A DNA stretch of 64,000 nt from positions 49,648 through 113,647 of the forward strand of contig NZ_CDBY01000034.1 of NCBI RefSeq assembly GCF_000820125.1. Reading direction: 5' to 3'. The stretch's first letter is position 1. The number at the start of each line of letters is the position of its first letter. Under the pieces are notes generated by a model. That model searched no databases and was not told the origin of the DNA. It was given only the letters and a program-made list of their open reading frames with translations. Made by a program: the position numbers and the translations under genes. Of this stretch, positions 44,688 to 52,697 are shown piece after piece. The stretch comes from Aeromonas simiae (lineage in GTDB: Bacteria; Pseudomonadota; Gammaproteobacteria; Enterobacterales; Aeromonadaceae).

Positions 44688-44756
44688 GCGTGAGTTTGCG
44701 GTGGATCAAGGAGTGTCCCGCTTATTCCGATAGGGGTATTTTTTATGCCCATTTAA

Positions 44757-44777
44757 CCGGTAAGGTAGGCTTGCCGG
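44757..44777 (+). other. Hairpin in the ccmB-ccmC gap
   Basis: CCGGTAAG and CTTGCCGG pair at 7 of 8 positions around a 5-base loop, 31 bases before ccmC. This is the only sizeable gap in the ccm operon. It could be a partial terminator or processing site that sets the ccmAB to ccmC ratio. Confidence 0.45.
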
Positions 44778-44807
44778 ATGACAGATAACGCTAAGGTATT
44801 GTGAATT

Positions 44808-45548
44808 ATGTGGAAATGGTTGCATCCCTATGCCAAGCCGGAGCGCGCCTATGCCCTGGCTGGGCGCCTGCTGCCGTGGTTTGCCGTGGTGAGCCTGCTG
44901 GCCTTTATCGTTGGCTCGGTGTGGGGGCTGGCGTTTGCTCCGGCCGATTATCAGCAAGGGGATTCGTTTCGCATCATCTACATCCATGTGCCGGCGGCCA
45001 TCTGGTCGATGGGAGCCTACTCCACCATGGCCGTGGCGGCCCTCATCGGCCTGGTGTGGCAACTGCGCATGGCGCACATGACGGTGGCGGCCATCGCCCC
45101 GGTCGGTGCCGTCTTCACCTTCATCGCCCTGGTGACCGGGGCGGCCTGGGGTAAGCCCATGTGGGGCACCTGGTGGGTATGGGATGCGCGCCTCACCTCC
45201 GAGCTTATCCTGCTGTTTCTCTATCTCGGGGTGATTGCCCTTTACAACGCCTTCAGCGACAAGGCGCTGGCCGGTCGCGCCGCCGGTATACTGGCTCTGG
45301 TGGGGGTGGTGAACCTGCCCATCATTCACTACTCGGTGGAGTGGTGGAACACCCTGCACCAGGGCGCCAGCATCACCAAGTTCGCCAAGCCCTCGATCGC
45401 CCCCGACATGTTGTGGCCGCTGCTGTTCATGATCCTGGCGTTTGCCGCCTTTCTCGGTGCCGTGACCCTGATGCGCTTTCGCAACGAGTTGCTGATGCAC
45501 GAGTGGCATCGCCCCTGGGTCAAGGCCATCGCCGAGCAGGAGAAGTAA
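44808..45548 (+). CDS. ccmC: Heme-handling protein CcmC
   Basis: Places heme onto CcmE. 246 residues with six membrane helices and the tryptophan-rich periplasmic motif [17 protein letters not shown] of the heme-handling family. Conserved flanking histidines are in [11 protein letters not shown] and INHYSVEWW-like segments (here IHYSVEWW). ATG 44808 follows the gap that also contains the hairpin at 44757. Confidence 0.97.
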   Translation: MWKWLHPYAKPERAYALAGRLLPWFAVVSLLAFIVGSVWGLAFAPADYQQGDSFRIIYIHVPAAIWSMGAYSTMAVAALIGLVWQLRMAHMTVAAIAPVGAVFTFIALVTGAAWGKPMWGTWWVWDARLTSELILLFLYLGVIALYNAFSDKALAGRAAGILALVGVVNLPIIHYSVEWWNTLHQGASITKFAKPSIAPDMLWPLLFMILAFAAFLGAVTLMRFRNELLMHEWHRPWVKAIAEQEK

Positions 45549-45550
45549 CC

Positions 45551-45757
45551 ATGCACTTCGCATCTTTTGCCGATTTCCTGGCCATGGGTGGCTACGCCTT
45601 CTATGTCTGGCTCTCTTTTGCTATCACGCTGGCCTCCCTGGTCGGCATCGTCATGACGACCCGTCTCAAGCGTCGCCAGCTGCTCGGCGAGCTGCGCCGC
45701 AAAGAGGCCCGCGAAGCGCGCCGGCAGGCGGCCCAGTCCATGGAGAACACCCTATGA
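45551..45757 (+). CDS. ccmD: Heme exporter accessory protein CcmD
   Basis: Small one-span membrane protein stabilising the CcmC-CcmE-heme complex. 68 residues: [19 protein letters not shown] is the family pattern, followed by a basic cytoplasmic tail ([22 protein letters not shown]). It lies 2 bases after ccmC and overlaps ccmE (ATGA). Confidence 0.95.
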   Translation: MHFASFADFLAMGGYAFYVWLSFAITLASLVGIVMTTRLKRRQLLGELRRKEAREARRQAAQSMENTL

Positions 45758-46245
45758 ACCCGCGACGCAAGAAGCGCCTTTCCATCCTGCTGGCCATCCT
45801 GCTGGGGTTAGGGGGCGTGATTGGCCTGGTGCTCTACGCCTTGAGCCAGAACATCGATCTCTTCTACACCCCGACCGAGCTGGTGCGCGGTAAGGGGCCG
45901 GAGCAGATAAAGCCGGAGGAGGGGCAGCGCCTGCGCATCGGCGGTCTGGTGCTGCCCGGATCGGTTCAGCGTGCCAGCGACAGCCTCAAGGTGAGCTTCA
46001 AGCTGGCCGATGCCGGCGGAGAGGTGGTGACCGTCCATTTTAACGGCATATTGCCGGATCTGTTTCGCGAAGGGCAGGGGATCGTCGCCCAAGGCACCCT
46101 GCGCGATGCCACCACCATCGATGCCTTCGAGGTGCTGGCCAAGCACGACGAGAACTACATGCCACCGGAGGTCGCCGATGCCCTCAAGGGGATGGATCAC
46201 TACAAGACCCAGTACGGCAAGCAGCCGGAAGGAAGCCAGAAATGA
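45754..46245 (+). CDS. ccmE: Periplasmic heme chaperone CcmE
   Basis: Carries covalently bound heme to CcmF. 163 residues with an N-terminal membrane anchor ([22 protein letters not shown]), an OB-fold domain, and the heme-attaching histidine in [11 protein letters not shown] flexible C-terminal tail follows. It overlaps ccmF by ATGA. Confidence 0.97.
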   Translation: MNPRRKKRLSILLAILLGLGGVIGLVLYALSQNIDLFYTPTELVRGKGPEQIKPEEGQRLRIGGLVLPGSVQRASDSLKVSFKLADAGGEVVTVHFNGILPDLFREGQGIVAQGTLRDATTIDAFEVLAKHDENYMPPEVADALKGMDHYKTQYGKQPEGSQK

Positions 46246-48197
46246 TGCCTGAATTGGGCCAGTTTGCCCTGATCCTCGCCTTTGCCGTGGCCCTGCTGCT
46301 CGGCACCTATCCGCTGCTGGGGGCCCACTATGGCCGCCTGGGCATGATGAACGCCGCGCGGCCCCTTGCCTATATGCAGTTGCTGGCCCTGCTGGTCTCG
46401 TTTGCCTGCCTCACCTGGGCCTTTATCGACAACGACTTCACGGTGCAGTATGTGGCCACCAACTCCAACAGTCTGCTGCCGCTGCAATACCGCATCTCGG
46501 CGGTGTGGGGCGCCCATGAGGGGTCGCTGCTGCTGTGGGTACTGATCTTAAGTGGCTGGACCGCCGCCGTGGCGCGCTTTAGTCGCGGTCTGCCGCTCGA
46601 TGCGGTGGCGCGGGTACTCGGGGTGCTGGGGCTGATTGCCGTGGGGTTTACCGCCTTTGTGCTGCTCACCTCCAACCCCTTTACCCGTACCCTGCCTTTC
46701 TATCCGGTGGACGGGCGCGATCTTAATCCGCTCTTGCAAGACCCCGGCCTCATCTTCCACCCGCCGATGCTCTACATGGGCTATGTCGGCTTTGCGGTGG
46801 CCTTCGCTTTTGCCATCGCGGCGCTGCTGACCGGCCGGCTCGACGCCACCTGGGCACGTTGGTCACGGCCATGGACCATGGCCGCCTGGATCTTCCTGAC
46901 CCTGGGGATTGCGCTCGGCTCCTGGTGGGCCTATTACGAGCTGGGCTGGGGCGGTTGGTGGTTCTGGGACCCGGTAGAGAACGCCTCCTTCATGCCCTGG
47001 CTGGCCGGCACCGCGCTGCTGCATTCGCTGGCGGTGAGCGAGAAGCGGGCCACCTTCAAGGCATGGACCGTGCTGCTGGCCCTCTCGGCATTTTCCTTGA
47101 GCCTGCTCGGCACCTTCCTGGTGCGCTCCGGCGTGCTGGTCTCGGTGCATGCGTTTGCCTCCGATCCGACCCGCGGCCTGTTTATCCTCGGCTTCCTGCT
47201 GGCGGTGATCGGCTCCTCCCTGCTGCTCTACGCCTTCAAGGGCGGCCAGGTACGCAGCCACGGCAAATTCGAGCTGTGGAGCCGCGAGACCCTGCTGCTT
47301 GGCAACAACATCCTGCTGATGGCCGGGCTGCTCACCGTGCTGGTCGGCACCCTGCTGCCCTTGGTGCACAAGGAGTTGGGGCTGGGCAGCATCTCTATCG
47401 GCACCCCCTTTTTCAACCACATCTACAGCTGGCTCATCATTCCGTTTGCCCTGCTGCTCGGGGTCGGCCCCCTGTTTCGCTGGCGCCGTCAGGAGCTGGC
47501 CGACCTCCGCGGCAAGGTGGTGGTGGCCCTGCTGGTGAGCCTGCTGGCCGCCATCGCGCTGCCGCTGCTGTTTGCCGATAGCGTTAAGCCCTGGGCCTCT
47601 CTGGGCATTGGCCTAGGGGTCTGGATCATGGTCACCAGCGTGCAGGAGACCTGGGCGCGTGCGACCCACCGCTACCGTTTCGTCGAGGGGGTCGTCAAGC
47701 TCGGCAACAGCCACTGGGCCATGATCCTCGGTCACGTCGGGCTGGCGGTGACCATCATCGGCATCGCCTGTACCCAGAACTACAGCATCGAGAAAGACTT
47801 GCGCATGCAGCCGGGGGATCGCGCCACCTTCGCCGACTACGAGTTTGTCTTCGCCGGCATCCGCCAGAAGGACGGCCCCAACTACCACGGCTTCAAGGGG
47901 GTGATCGAGGTACACAGGGATGGCCGTCAGGTGGCCCTGCTCAAGCCCGAGAAGCGCAACTACATCGTCACCCGCATGCCGATGACCGAGGCGGCCATCG
48001 ATGCCGGCTTTACCCGCGATCTCTATGCCGCGCTCGGCGAGCCCTTAGGGGGCGATGCCTGGGCGGTGCGCCTCTACTACAAGCCGTTCGTGCGCTGGAT
48101 CTGGGTCGGCGGCCTCATCATGGCGCTGGGCGGCCTGCTGGCCATGCTCGATCGCCGCTACCGTTTCAATCGCCGTGAAGAGGAGGCCAAGGCATGA
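46242..48197 (+). CDS. ccmF: Cytochrome c heme lyase subunit CcmF
   Basis: Integral membrane core of the heme ligation complex, 651 residues with about 15 hydrophobic segments. The WWD motif reads [19 protein letters not shown], and [15 protein letters not shown] and [11 protein letters not shown] carry conserved heme-binding histidine regions. It overlaps ccmE and ccmG (ATGA at both ends). Confidence 0.97.
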   Translation: MMPELGQFALILAFAVALLLGTYPLLGAHYGRLGMMNAARPLAYMQLLALLVSFACLTWAFIDNDFTVQYVATNSNSLLPLQYRISAVWGAHEGSLLLWVLILSGWTAAVARFSRGLPLDAVARVLGVLGLIAVGFTAFVLLTSNPFTRTLPFYPVDGRDLNPLLQDPGLIFHPPMLYMGYVGFAVAFAFAIAALLTGRLDATWARWSRPWTMAAWIFLTLGIALGSWWAYYELGWGGWWFWDPVENASFMPWLAGTALLHSLAVSEKRATFKAWTVLLALSAFSLSLLGTFLVRSGVLVSVHAFASDPTRGLFILGFLLAVIGSSLLLYAFKGGQVRSHGKFELWSRETLLLGNNILLMAGLLTVLVGTLLPLVHKELGLGSISIGTPFFNHIYSWLIIPFALLLGVGPLFRWRRQELADLRGKVVVALLVSLLAAIALPLLFADSVKPWASLGIGLGVWIMVTSVQETWARATHRYRFVEGVVKLGNSHWAMILGHVGLAVTIIGIACTQNYSIEKDLRMQPGDRATFADYEFVFAGIRQKDGPNYHGFKGVIEVHRDGRQVALLKPEKRNYIVTRMPMTEAAIDAGFTRDLYAALGEPLGGDAWAVRLYYKPFVRWIWVGGLIMALGGLLAMLDRRYRFNRREEEAKA

Positions 48198-48724
48198 GCC
48201 GCAAGCGCTGGCTGTTTCTGATCCCCTTTGTCGTCTTCATGCTGGGGGCCCTGTTTCTGTTTCGCGGCCTCTACTCCGATCCGCGCAAGCTCGAGTCGGT
48301 GCTGGTGGGCAAGGAGGTGCCGGTGTTCACCCTGCAAGACATCTTCGATCTCTCCAAGCAGCACGATCGCTCCTTGCTGACCGGCCGCCCCATGCTGCTC
48401 AATGTCTGGGCCACCTGGTGCCCGACCTGCTACTCGGAGCATGAGTACCTCAAGGCGCTCGCCTCCCAAGGCATCGCCATCATCGGCATGAACTACAAAG
48501 ACGATCGCACCAAGGCCATCGGCTGGCTCAAGGAGCTGGGCAACCCCTATCAGGTGACCCTGTACGATCCGGATGGCATGCTGGGGCTCGATCTCGGTGT
48601 CTACGGCGCCCCCGAGACCTTCTTTATCGACAGCCAAGGGATCATCCGCTATCGCCACGTAGGGGACATCAATCCCCAGGTGTGGGAGAGCAGCCTCAAG
48701 GCCATCTACGAGGGGATGAAGTGA
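48194..48724 (+). CDS. ccmG: Thiol:disulfide interchange protein CcmG (DsbE)
   Basis: Membrane-anchored thioredoxin-like reductant for apocytochrome c. 176 residues with an N-terminal anchor (WLFLIPFVVFMLGALFLF), active site WCPTC, and the cis-proline loop YGAPETFFID. Its stop overlaps ccmH by one base. Confidence 0.97.
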   Translation: MSRKRWLFLIPFVVFMLGALFLFRGLYSDPRKLESVLVGKEVPVFTLQDIFDLSKQHDRSLLTGRPMLLNVWATWCPTCYSEHEYLKALASQGIAIIGMNYKDDRTKAIGWLKELGNPYQVTLYDPDGMLGLDLGVYGAPETFFIDSQGIIRYRHVGDINPQVWESSLKAIYEGMK

Positions 48725-49188
48725 TGCGCACTCTGTTGTTTTCCCTGTTGCTGCTGGCAGGGCTGAGCCCGGCTTATGCCGGCATCGATGTCTATGCCTT
48801 CGAGAGCGATGGCCAGGAGCAGACGTTTCGCGAGCTGACCCGCGAGCTGCGCTGCCCCAAGTGCCAGAACCAGGACATTGCCGACTCGAATGCGGGTCTG
48901 GCCAAGGACTTGCGCGACAAGACCTACCTGATGGTGCGCGAGGGCAAGAGCAAGCAGGAGGTGATCGACTACATGGTCGCCCGTTACGGCAACTTCATCC
49001 TCTATGATCCGCCCCTGATGGCCTCGACCCTGATCCTCTGGGCCGGGCCGCTGCTGGTGATCCTGATTGGCACCAGCGTGGTGGTGGTACGCAGCCGCCG
49101 ACCCGCGCCGACGGGTGAGGCCGCCTCCCTGAGCGAGGCTGAGCGGCGCCGTCTCACGCAACTGCTCGATGAGGATAACGACGCATGA
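48724..49188 (+). CDS. ccmH: Cytochrome c maturation protein CcmH (thiol domain)
   Basis: Periplasmic thiol protein holding apocytochrome. 154 residues with a signal peptide (MRTLLFSLLLLAGLSPAYA), the LRCPKCQ motif and a C-terminal membrane anchor. This is the short form; the TPR part that is fused in E. coli CcmH is the separate gene ccmI here. Confidence 0.96.
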   Translation: MRTLLFSLLLLAGLSPAYAGIDVYAFESDGQEQTFRELTRELRCPKCQNQDIADSNAGLAKDLRDKTYLMVREGKSKQEVIDYMVARYGNFILYDPPLMASTLILWAGPLLVILIGTSVVVVRSRRPAPTGEAASLSEAERRRLTQLLDEDNDA

Positions 49189-50426
49189 TCGGATTTTGGA
49201 TGGCCGCCCTGGCCCTGGTGGCGCTGGCCGCCACCGCCCTGATCCTGCCCCTGTGGCAGGGCAAGGGAGAGAGCCCGCTGACTCGCTCCGAGCTCAACAA
49301 GCGCCTCTATCGCCGCCGTCTCGCTGAGCTGGCCGAGGAGCGCGAGCAAGGGGTGCTCGGCGATGAGAAAGAGGCGGAGCTGGAGCTGCAACGCAGCCTG
49401 CTCGATGACATTCCCGATGCAGAGCAGCGTGCCAGCAAGGGGCGCAGCCTGCTGTGGCTGCCGGGGGTAGCGGTGCTGGTGGTGGTGAGTGTCGGGCTCT
49501 ATTTGCAGCTCGGTGCCTGGCGTGAGGTGCAGGTGTGGCGCGACGCCTCATCCCGCCTTGGCGAGCTCAGTAACCGCATCCTGGTCGAGCGCGACGCTAA
49601 TGTCACCGAGCAGGATCTGCAATCTTTCATCCTGGCCCTGCGCACCCGCCTGCAAAGCGATGGCGACGATTATCGTGGCTGGCTGCTGCTCGGCCGCCTG
49701 CTGCTCGACGGGCGTGACCCTGAATCGGCGGCGCAGGCGCTGGACAAGGCCTATCGCTTGGCGCCGAGCCCGGATCTGGTGGCCGCCCCTTATGCCGAGG
49801 CGCTGCTGGCGACCGGCGATGAGGCGCGGGCCAAGCAGCTGCTTGAGCAGGCGCTGGCCAGCGATCCTAACAATCTCGAGGCGCACTCGACCTACGCCTT
49901 CATGGCGCTGCAACAGGAGGACTACCGGGGGGCGCTGGCCCGCTGGCAGGCGATGCTGCCGCTCTTGGAGAAAGGCTCTACGCGCTATCAGATGATTGAG
50001 CGCTCCATCGCCTTTGCTCGGCAGAGGCTGGAGCAGCGCGGTGAGGTGCTGCACGGCACGGGGCAGGGAGAGGCCGCGGTCGAGTCAGGCTTCCCGCTGT
50101 CCGTGACCCTGGCTGACGGCATAGTGCCGCCCGAGGGCGCCTATCTGTTTGTCTTCGCCGTGGTGCCGGATGGCCCGCCGATGCCGATTGCGGTGCAGCG
50201 CATCCCCAACCCGCATTTTCCGGTGTCGCTGCGCCTGAGTGATGCTGACGCCATGATGGAGGGGAGCCGGTTAGCCGATCACCCCGAGCTGCAGTTCAAG
50301 GCCCGCCTCTCGGCCAGCGGTAACGTGATGGAGAAGAGCGGTGCTTTCGAGGGGCTCTCCCATCGCGTGCGCACCGGGGAGGGGAAGCCGGCGTCGATTG
50401 ACATTCGTATCGATCACGCTCTTTAA
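49185..50426 (+). CDS. ccmI: Cytochrome c maturation TPR protein CcmI
   Basis: Apocytochrome chaperone subunit. 413 residues with two N-terminal membrane spans (about 2-20 and 95-112) separated by a charged loop. TPR helices follow (~150-290; RGWLLLGRLLLDGRDPESAAQALDKAYRL) and then a beta-rich C-terminal periplasmic domain. It overlaps ccmH by ATGA and is last in the operon. Confidence 0.93.
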   Translation: MIGFWMAALALVALAATALILPLWQGKGESPLTRSELNKRLYRRRLAELAEEREQGVLGDEKEAELELQRSLLDDIPDAEQRASKGRSLLWLPGVAVLVVVSVGLYLQLGAWREVQVWRDASSRLGELSNRILVERDANVTEQDLQSFILALRTRLQSDGDDYRGWLLLGRLLLDGRDPESAAQALDKAYRLAPSPDLVAAPYAEALLATGDEARAKQLLEQALASDPNNLEAHSTYAFMALQQEDYRGALARWQAMLPLLEKGSTRYQMIERSIAFARQRLEQRGEVLHGTGQGEAAVESGFPLSVTLADGIVPPEGAYLFVFAVVPDGPPMPIAVQRIPNPHFPVSLRLSDADAMMEGSRLADHPELQFKARLSASGNVMEKSGAFEGLSHRVRTGEGKPASIDIRIDHAL

Positions 50427-50440
50427 TACCCCCTTTCGCG

Positions 50441-50465
50441 CCCGGCCCCCGCTTGAGGGGTCGGG
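50441..50465 (+). terminator. ccm operon terminator
   Basis: A 9-bp stem (CCCGGCCCC with CGGG and GGGG, one G-T pair) is followed by TTCATAT, 14 bases after ccmI. Confidence 0.6.
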
Positions 50466-50511
50466 TTCATATAGAATAAAGCCAAGTACAACAACAGAGA
50501 TGGTGCCTACG

Positions 50512-51339
50512 ATGCAACTGCGAGTGGCGGCGTTATTGCCTTTTCTTCTGCTGGCCGGCTGCGCCGGCGGTCCCCCCAAGCAGGGGCCCGAGAGCCTTCC
50601 CGATCCCATGGGGCCGGCCCCCAATGCCAAGGCGGTCAGTACCGCCAATGATCCCAAGGACCCGTTTGAGGGGACCAACCGGGCCATGTGGGCGGTCAAC
50701 TATGACGTGCTCGAGCCTTATGTGGCCCGCCCCGTGGTGCACGCCTATGCCAACCATGTGCCCGAGTCGGTCAAGACCGGCATCGAGAACCTGGTCGAGA
50801 ACTTCAACGAGCCGAGCAGCATGGTCAACCACCTGATCTCGGGCGATCTGGCTGGTGCCGGCACCAACCTGGGCCGCTTTACCCTCAACACCACGGTCGG
50901 CCTGCTCGGCATCTTCGACGTGGCCAAACACGTCGGGCTGGAGCGCAACAAGCTGGAACTCTCCACCGTGCTGGGGCGGATGAGCATTGGCGATGGCGCC
51001 TACCTGATGGTGCCGGTCTACGGCCCCACCACCACCCGCCAGCTGGTGGGGGACACGGTCGATACCCTCTACTTCCCCTATGCCTTGCTGACGCTGCCGC
51101 TGCGGGCGGTGCACTGGGCGCTCAACGGGGTGGGCAATCGCTCCAAGCTCATCGATCAGGAGCCCATCATCGACAACGCGCTCGATCCCTACAGCCTGAC
51201 CAAGGGCTTCTATCTGCAATACAACCAGACCAAGGTGGAAGGCAAGCAGAGCTCGTTTGGTGAAGGGGCGCAGGGCAAGAGCCCGTTGCAAAACGACGAC
51301 GAGCATCTTGACGACTACATGGACGAGATTGACCAGTGA
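50512..51339 (+). CDS. mlaA: Phospholipid-binding outer-membrane lipoprotein MlaA (VacJ)
   Basis: Removes mislocalised phospholipids from the outer leaflet of the outer membrane and passes them to MlaC. 275 residues: lipoprotein signal MQLRVAALLPFLLLAGC with lipobox LAGC, then the VacJ domain (DPFEGTNRAMWAVNYDVLEPYVARP and IDNALDPYSLTKGFYLQY) and an acidic tail. An ATG four codons earlier (50500) is an alternative start. The other mla genes are not in the window. Confidence 0.95.
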   Translation: MQLRVAALLPFLLLAGCAGGPPKQGPESLPDPMGPAPNAKAVSTANDPKDPFEGTNRAMWAVNYDVLEPYVARPVVHAYANHVPESVKTGIENLVENFNEPSSMVNHLISGDLAGAGTNLGRFTLNTTVGLLGIFDVAKHVGLERNKLELSTVLGRMSIGDGAYLMVPVYGPTTTRQLVGDTVDTLYFPYALLTLPLRAVHWALNGVGNRSKLIDQEPIIDNALDPYSLTKGFYLQYNQTKVEGKQSSFGEGAQGKSPLQNDDEHLDDYMDEIDQ

Positions 51340-51343
51340 AAAC

Positions 51344-51367
51344 CAGGCGCCTGCGGGCGCCTGTTTT
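51344..51367 (+). terminator. mlaA terminator
   Basis: An 8-bp stem (CAGGCGCC / GGCGCCTG, loop TGCG) is followed by TTTT, 4 bases after the mlaA stop. Confidence 0.85.
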
Positions 51368-51384
51368 GATTGGCTGGAGATAAA

Positions 51385-51411
51385 AAAACGCCCCGCACTG
51401 CGGGGCGTTTT
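51385..51411. terminator. Bidirectional terminator, sodB side
   Basis: AAAACGCCCCGC and GCGGGGCGTTTT pair around ACT. With flanking A and T runs it ends sodB on the minus strand and backs up the mlaA terminator. Confidence 0.9.
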
Positions 51412-51422
51412 CATGGGGTCAA

Positions 51423-52007
51423 TCAGGCTGCCAGGTTCTTGGCGGCGAACTCCCAGTTCACCAGGGCCCAGAAGGCTTCCATGTACTTCGGACGCAGGTT
51501 GCGGAAATCGATGTAGTAGGCGTGCTCCCACAGGTCGACGGTCAGCAGCGGGGTGACACCGGCTTCGGTCAGCGGGCAACCGGCGTTGGAGGTGTTCATG
51601 ATGGCCAGGGAGCCGTCTGCCTTCTTCACCAGCCAGGTCCAGCTGGAGCCGAAGTTGCCGATAGCAGACTTGGTGAAGGCATCCTTGAACTCGGCGAAGG
51701 AGCCGAACGCTTGGTTGATGGCATCGGCCAGGGCGCCGGTGGGCTCGCCACCGCCGTTCGGGGAGAGGCAGTGCCAGTAGAAGGTGTGGTTCCAGATCTG
51801 GGCGGCGTTGTTGAAGATGCCGGCGCTGGAGGTCTTGATGATCTCTTCCAGGGACTTGCCTTCAAACTCGGTGCCCGGTACCAGGTTGTTCAGGTTGACC
51901 ACGTAGGTGTTGTGGTGCTTGCCGTGGTGGTACTCCAGGGTCTCCTGGGAGATGTGCGGTTCCAGTGCATTGATTGCGTAGGGCAGAGCGGGAAGTTCGA
52001 ATGCCAT
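51423..52007 (-). CDS. sodB: Iron superoxide dismutase
   Basis: Cytoplasmic Fe-SOD dismutating superoxide. 194 residues. Metal ligands are H27, H74, D158 and H162 (DLWEHAYYIDF). Gln at position 70, in AAQIWNHTFYW, is the Fe-type second-sphere residue. The promoter lies about 117 bases upstream, leaving a long structured 5' leader (see the sites at 52059-52152). Confidence 0.97.
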   Translation of the reverse strand: MAFELPALPYAINALEPHISQETLEYHHGKHHNTYVVNLNNLVPGTEFEGKSLEEIIKTSSAGIFNNAAQIWNHTFYWHCLSPNGGGEPTGALADAINQAFGSFAEFKDAFTKSAIGNFGSSWTWLVKKADGSLAIMNTSNAGCPLTEAGVTPLLTVDLWEHAYYIDFRNLRPKYMEAFWALVNWEFAAKNLAA

Positions 52008-52058
52008 TGTCTACTCTCCATTGGCGATCGCCGGGGCGATGGTTGCACGACATTACGG

Positions 52059-52081
52059 TTTCTTTTCCCTGAGAAAAGAAA
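52059..52081 (-). promoter_or_regulatory. Stem-loop in the sodB 5' leader
   Basis: TTTCTTTTC and GAAAAGAAA form a perfect 9-bp stem with a 5-base loop, about 52 bases before the sodB ATG. A second stem (ATTGGG / CCCAAT) lies at 52095-52111 near the predicted transcript start. In E. coli the sodB leader is a target of the iron-responsive sRNA RyhB; similar control here is a guess. Confidence 0.55.
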
Positions 52082-52123
52082 TCTTTTTAGAAATATTGGG
52101 ATAAGCCCAATAGGGACGGCCGG

Positions 52124-52152
52124 ATTGTAGCGCTTAGTGACTGGAGTCACAA
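52124..52152 (-). promoter_or_regulatory. sodB promoter
   Basis: On the minus strand TTGTGA and TACAAT lie exactly 17 bases apart, matching four and five of six consensus positions. Transcription would start near 52117. Confidence 0.7.
52136..52151. promoter_or_regulatory. CRP-type site overlapping the sodB promoter
   Basis: AGTGA-N6-TCACA matches nine of ten positions of the CRP consensus. It covers the sodB -35 and spacer, a position that would block sodB; it is about 120 bases upstream of the predicted grxD start. Confidence 0.6.
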
Positions 52153-52166
52153 CCACAGGACTTGCC

Positions 52167-52180
52167 ATGATATGGATCAA
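52167..52180. promoter_or_regulatory. FNR-type site between sodB and grxD
   Basis: ATGAT-N4-ATCAA matches nine of ten positions of the FNR box TTGAT-N4-ATCAA. It is centred about 57 bases upstream of the predicted sodB start. Confidence 0.5.
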
Positions 52181-52230
52181 AAAGGCATACAAAGATGAAA
52201 AAGAGGGTAATAACCCCTGACTTTGTAAGT

Positions 52231-52258
52231 TTGTGAGGCGCATCCCATGGGGTAGAAT
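52231..52258 (+). promoter_or_regulatory. grxD promoter
   Basis: TTGTGA and TAGAAT are separated by 16 bases, 31 bases before the grxD ATG. Confidence 0.6.
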
Positions 52259-52289
52259 GGGCGCCAACAACGTGCAATGTGAGGCATTC

Positions 52290-52625
52290 ATGGAAACCAT
52301 CGACAAGATCAAGCAGCAACTGGCAGAGAACCCCATCATCCTGTACATGAAGGGCTCCCCCAAGCTGCCGAGTTGCGGCTTCTCCGCCCAGGCTTCCCAA
52401 GCCATGATGGCGTGCGGCGAGCCGTTCGCCTATGTCGACATACTGCAAAATCCGGACATCCGTGCTGAGCTGCCCAAGTTCGCCAACTGGCCCACCTTCC
52501 CGCAGTTGTGGGTAGAAGGTGAGCTGATCGGCGGCTGCGACATCATGCTGGAGATGTATCAGGCGGGCGAGTTGCAGACCTTGATCAAGGAAACCGCGGC
52601 CAAGTACAAGCAAGACGAGGCGTAA
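52290..52625 (+). CDS. grxD: Monothiol glutaredoxin Grx4
   Basis: Iron-sulfur cluster carrier/iron-sensing glutaredoxin. 111 residues with the CGFS active site (C29-G-F-S) and the glutathione-binding WPTFPQLWVEGELIGGCDI segment. METIDKIKQQL at 52290 matches E. coli GrxD; the upstream in-frame ATG at 52233 would lie inside the promoter. It is divergent from sodB, another iron- and oxygen-related gene. Confidence 0.97.
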   Translation: METIDKIKQQLAENPIILYMKGSPKLPSCGFSAQASQAMMACGEPFAYVDILQNPDIRAELPKFANWPTFPQLWVEGELIGGCDIMLEMYQAGELQTLIKETAAKYKQDEA

Positions 52626-52644
52626 TCGTCGCGCTGATAAGATT

Positions 52645-52673
52645 AAAAAAAGGAGCCTAAAGGCTCCTTTTTT
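52645..52673. terminator. Shared terminator of grxD and the methyltransferase gene
   Basis: AGGAGCC and GGCTCCT pair around TAAA, with A6 on the left and T6 on the right; convergent genes flank it. Confidence 0.9.
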
Positions 52674-52697
52674 GTGCGAGGGAAGTGGCGCTAGGCA

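Noticed and set aside
52134..52613. Open frame antisense to grxD, overlapping the sodB/grxD control region
   Set aside because: Shadow of grxD with no recognisable domain; it would cross two promoters and the CRP/FNR sites.
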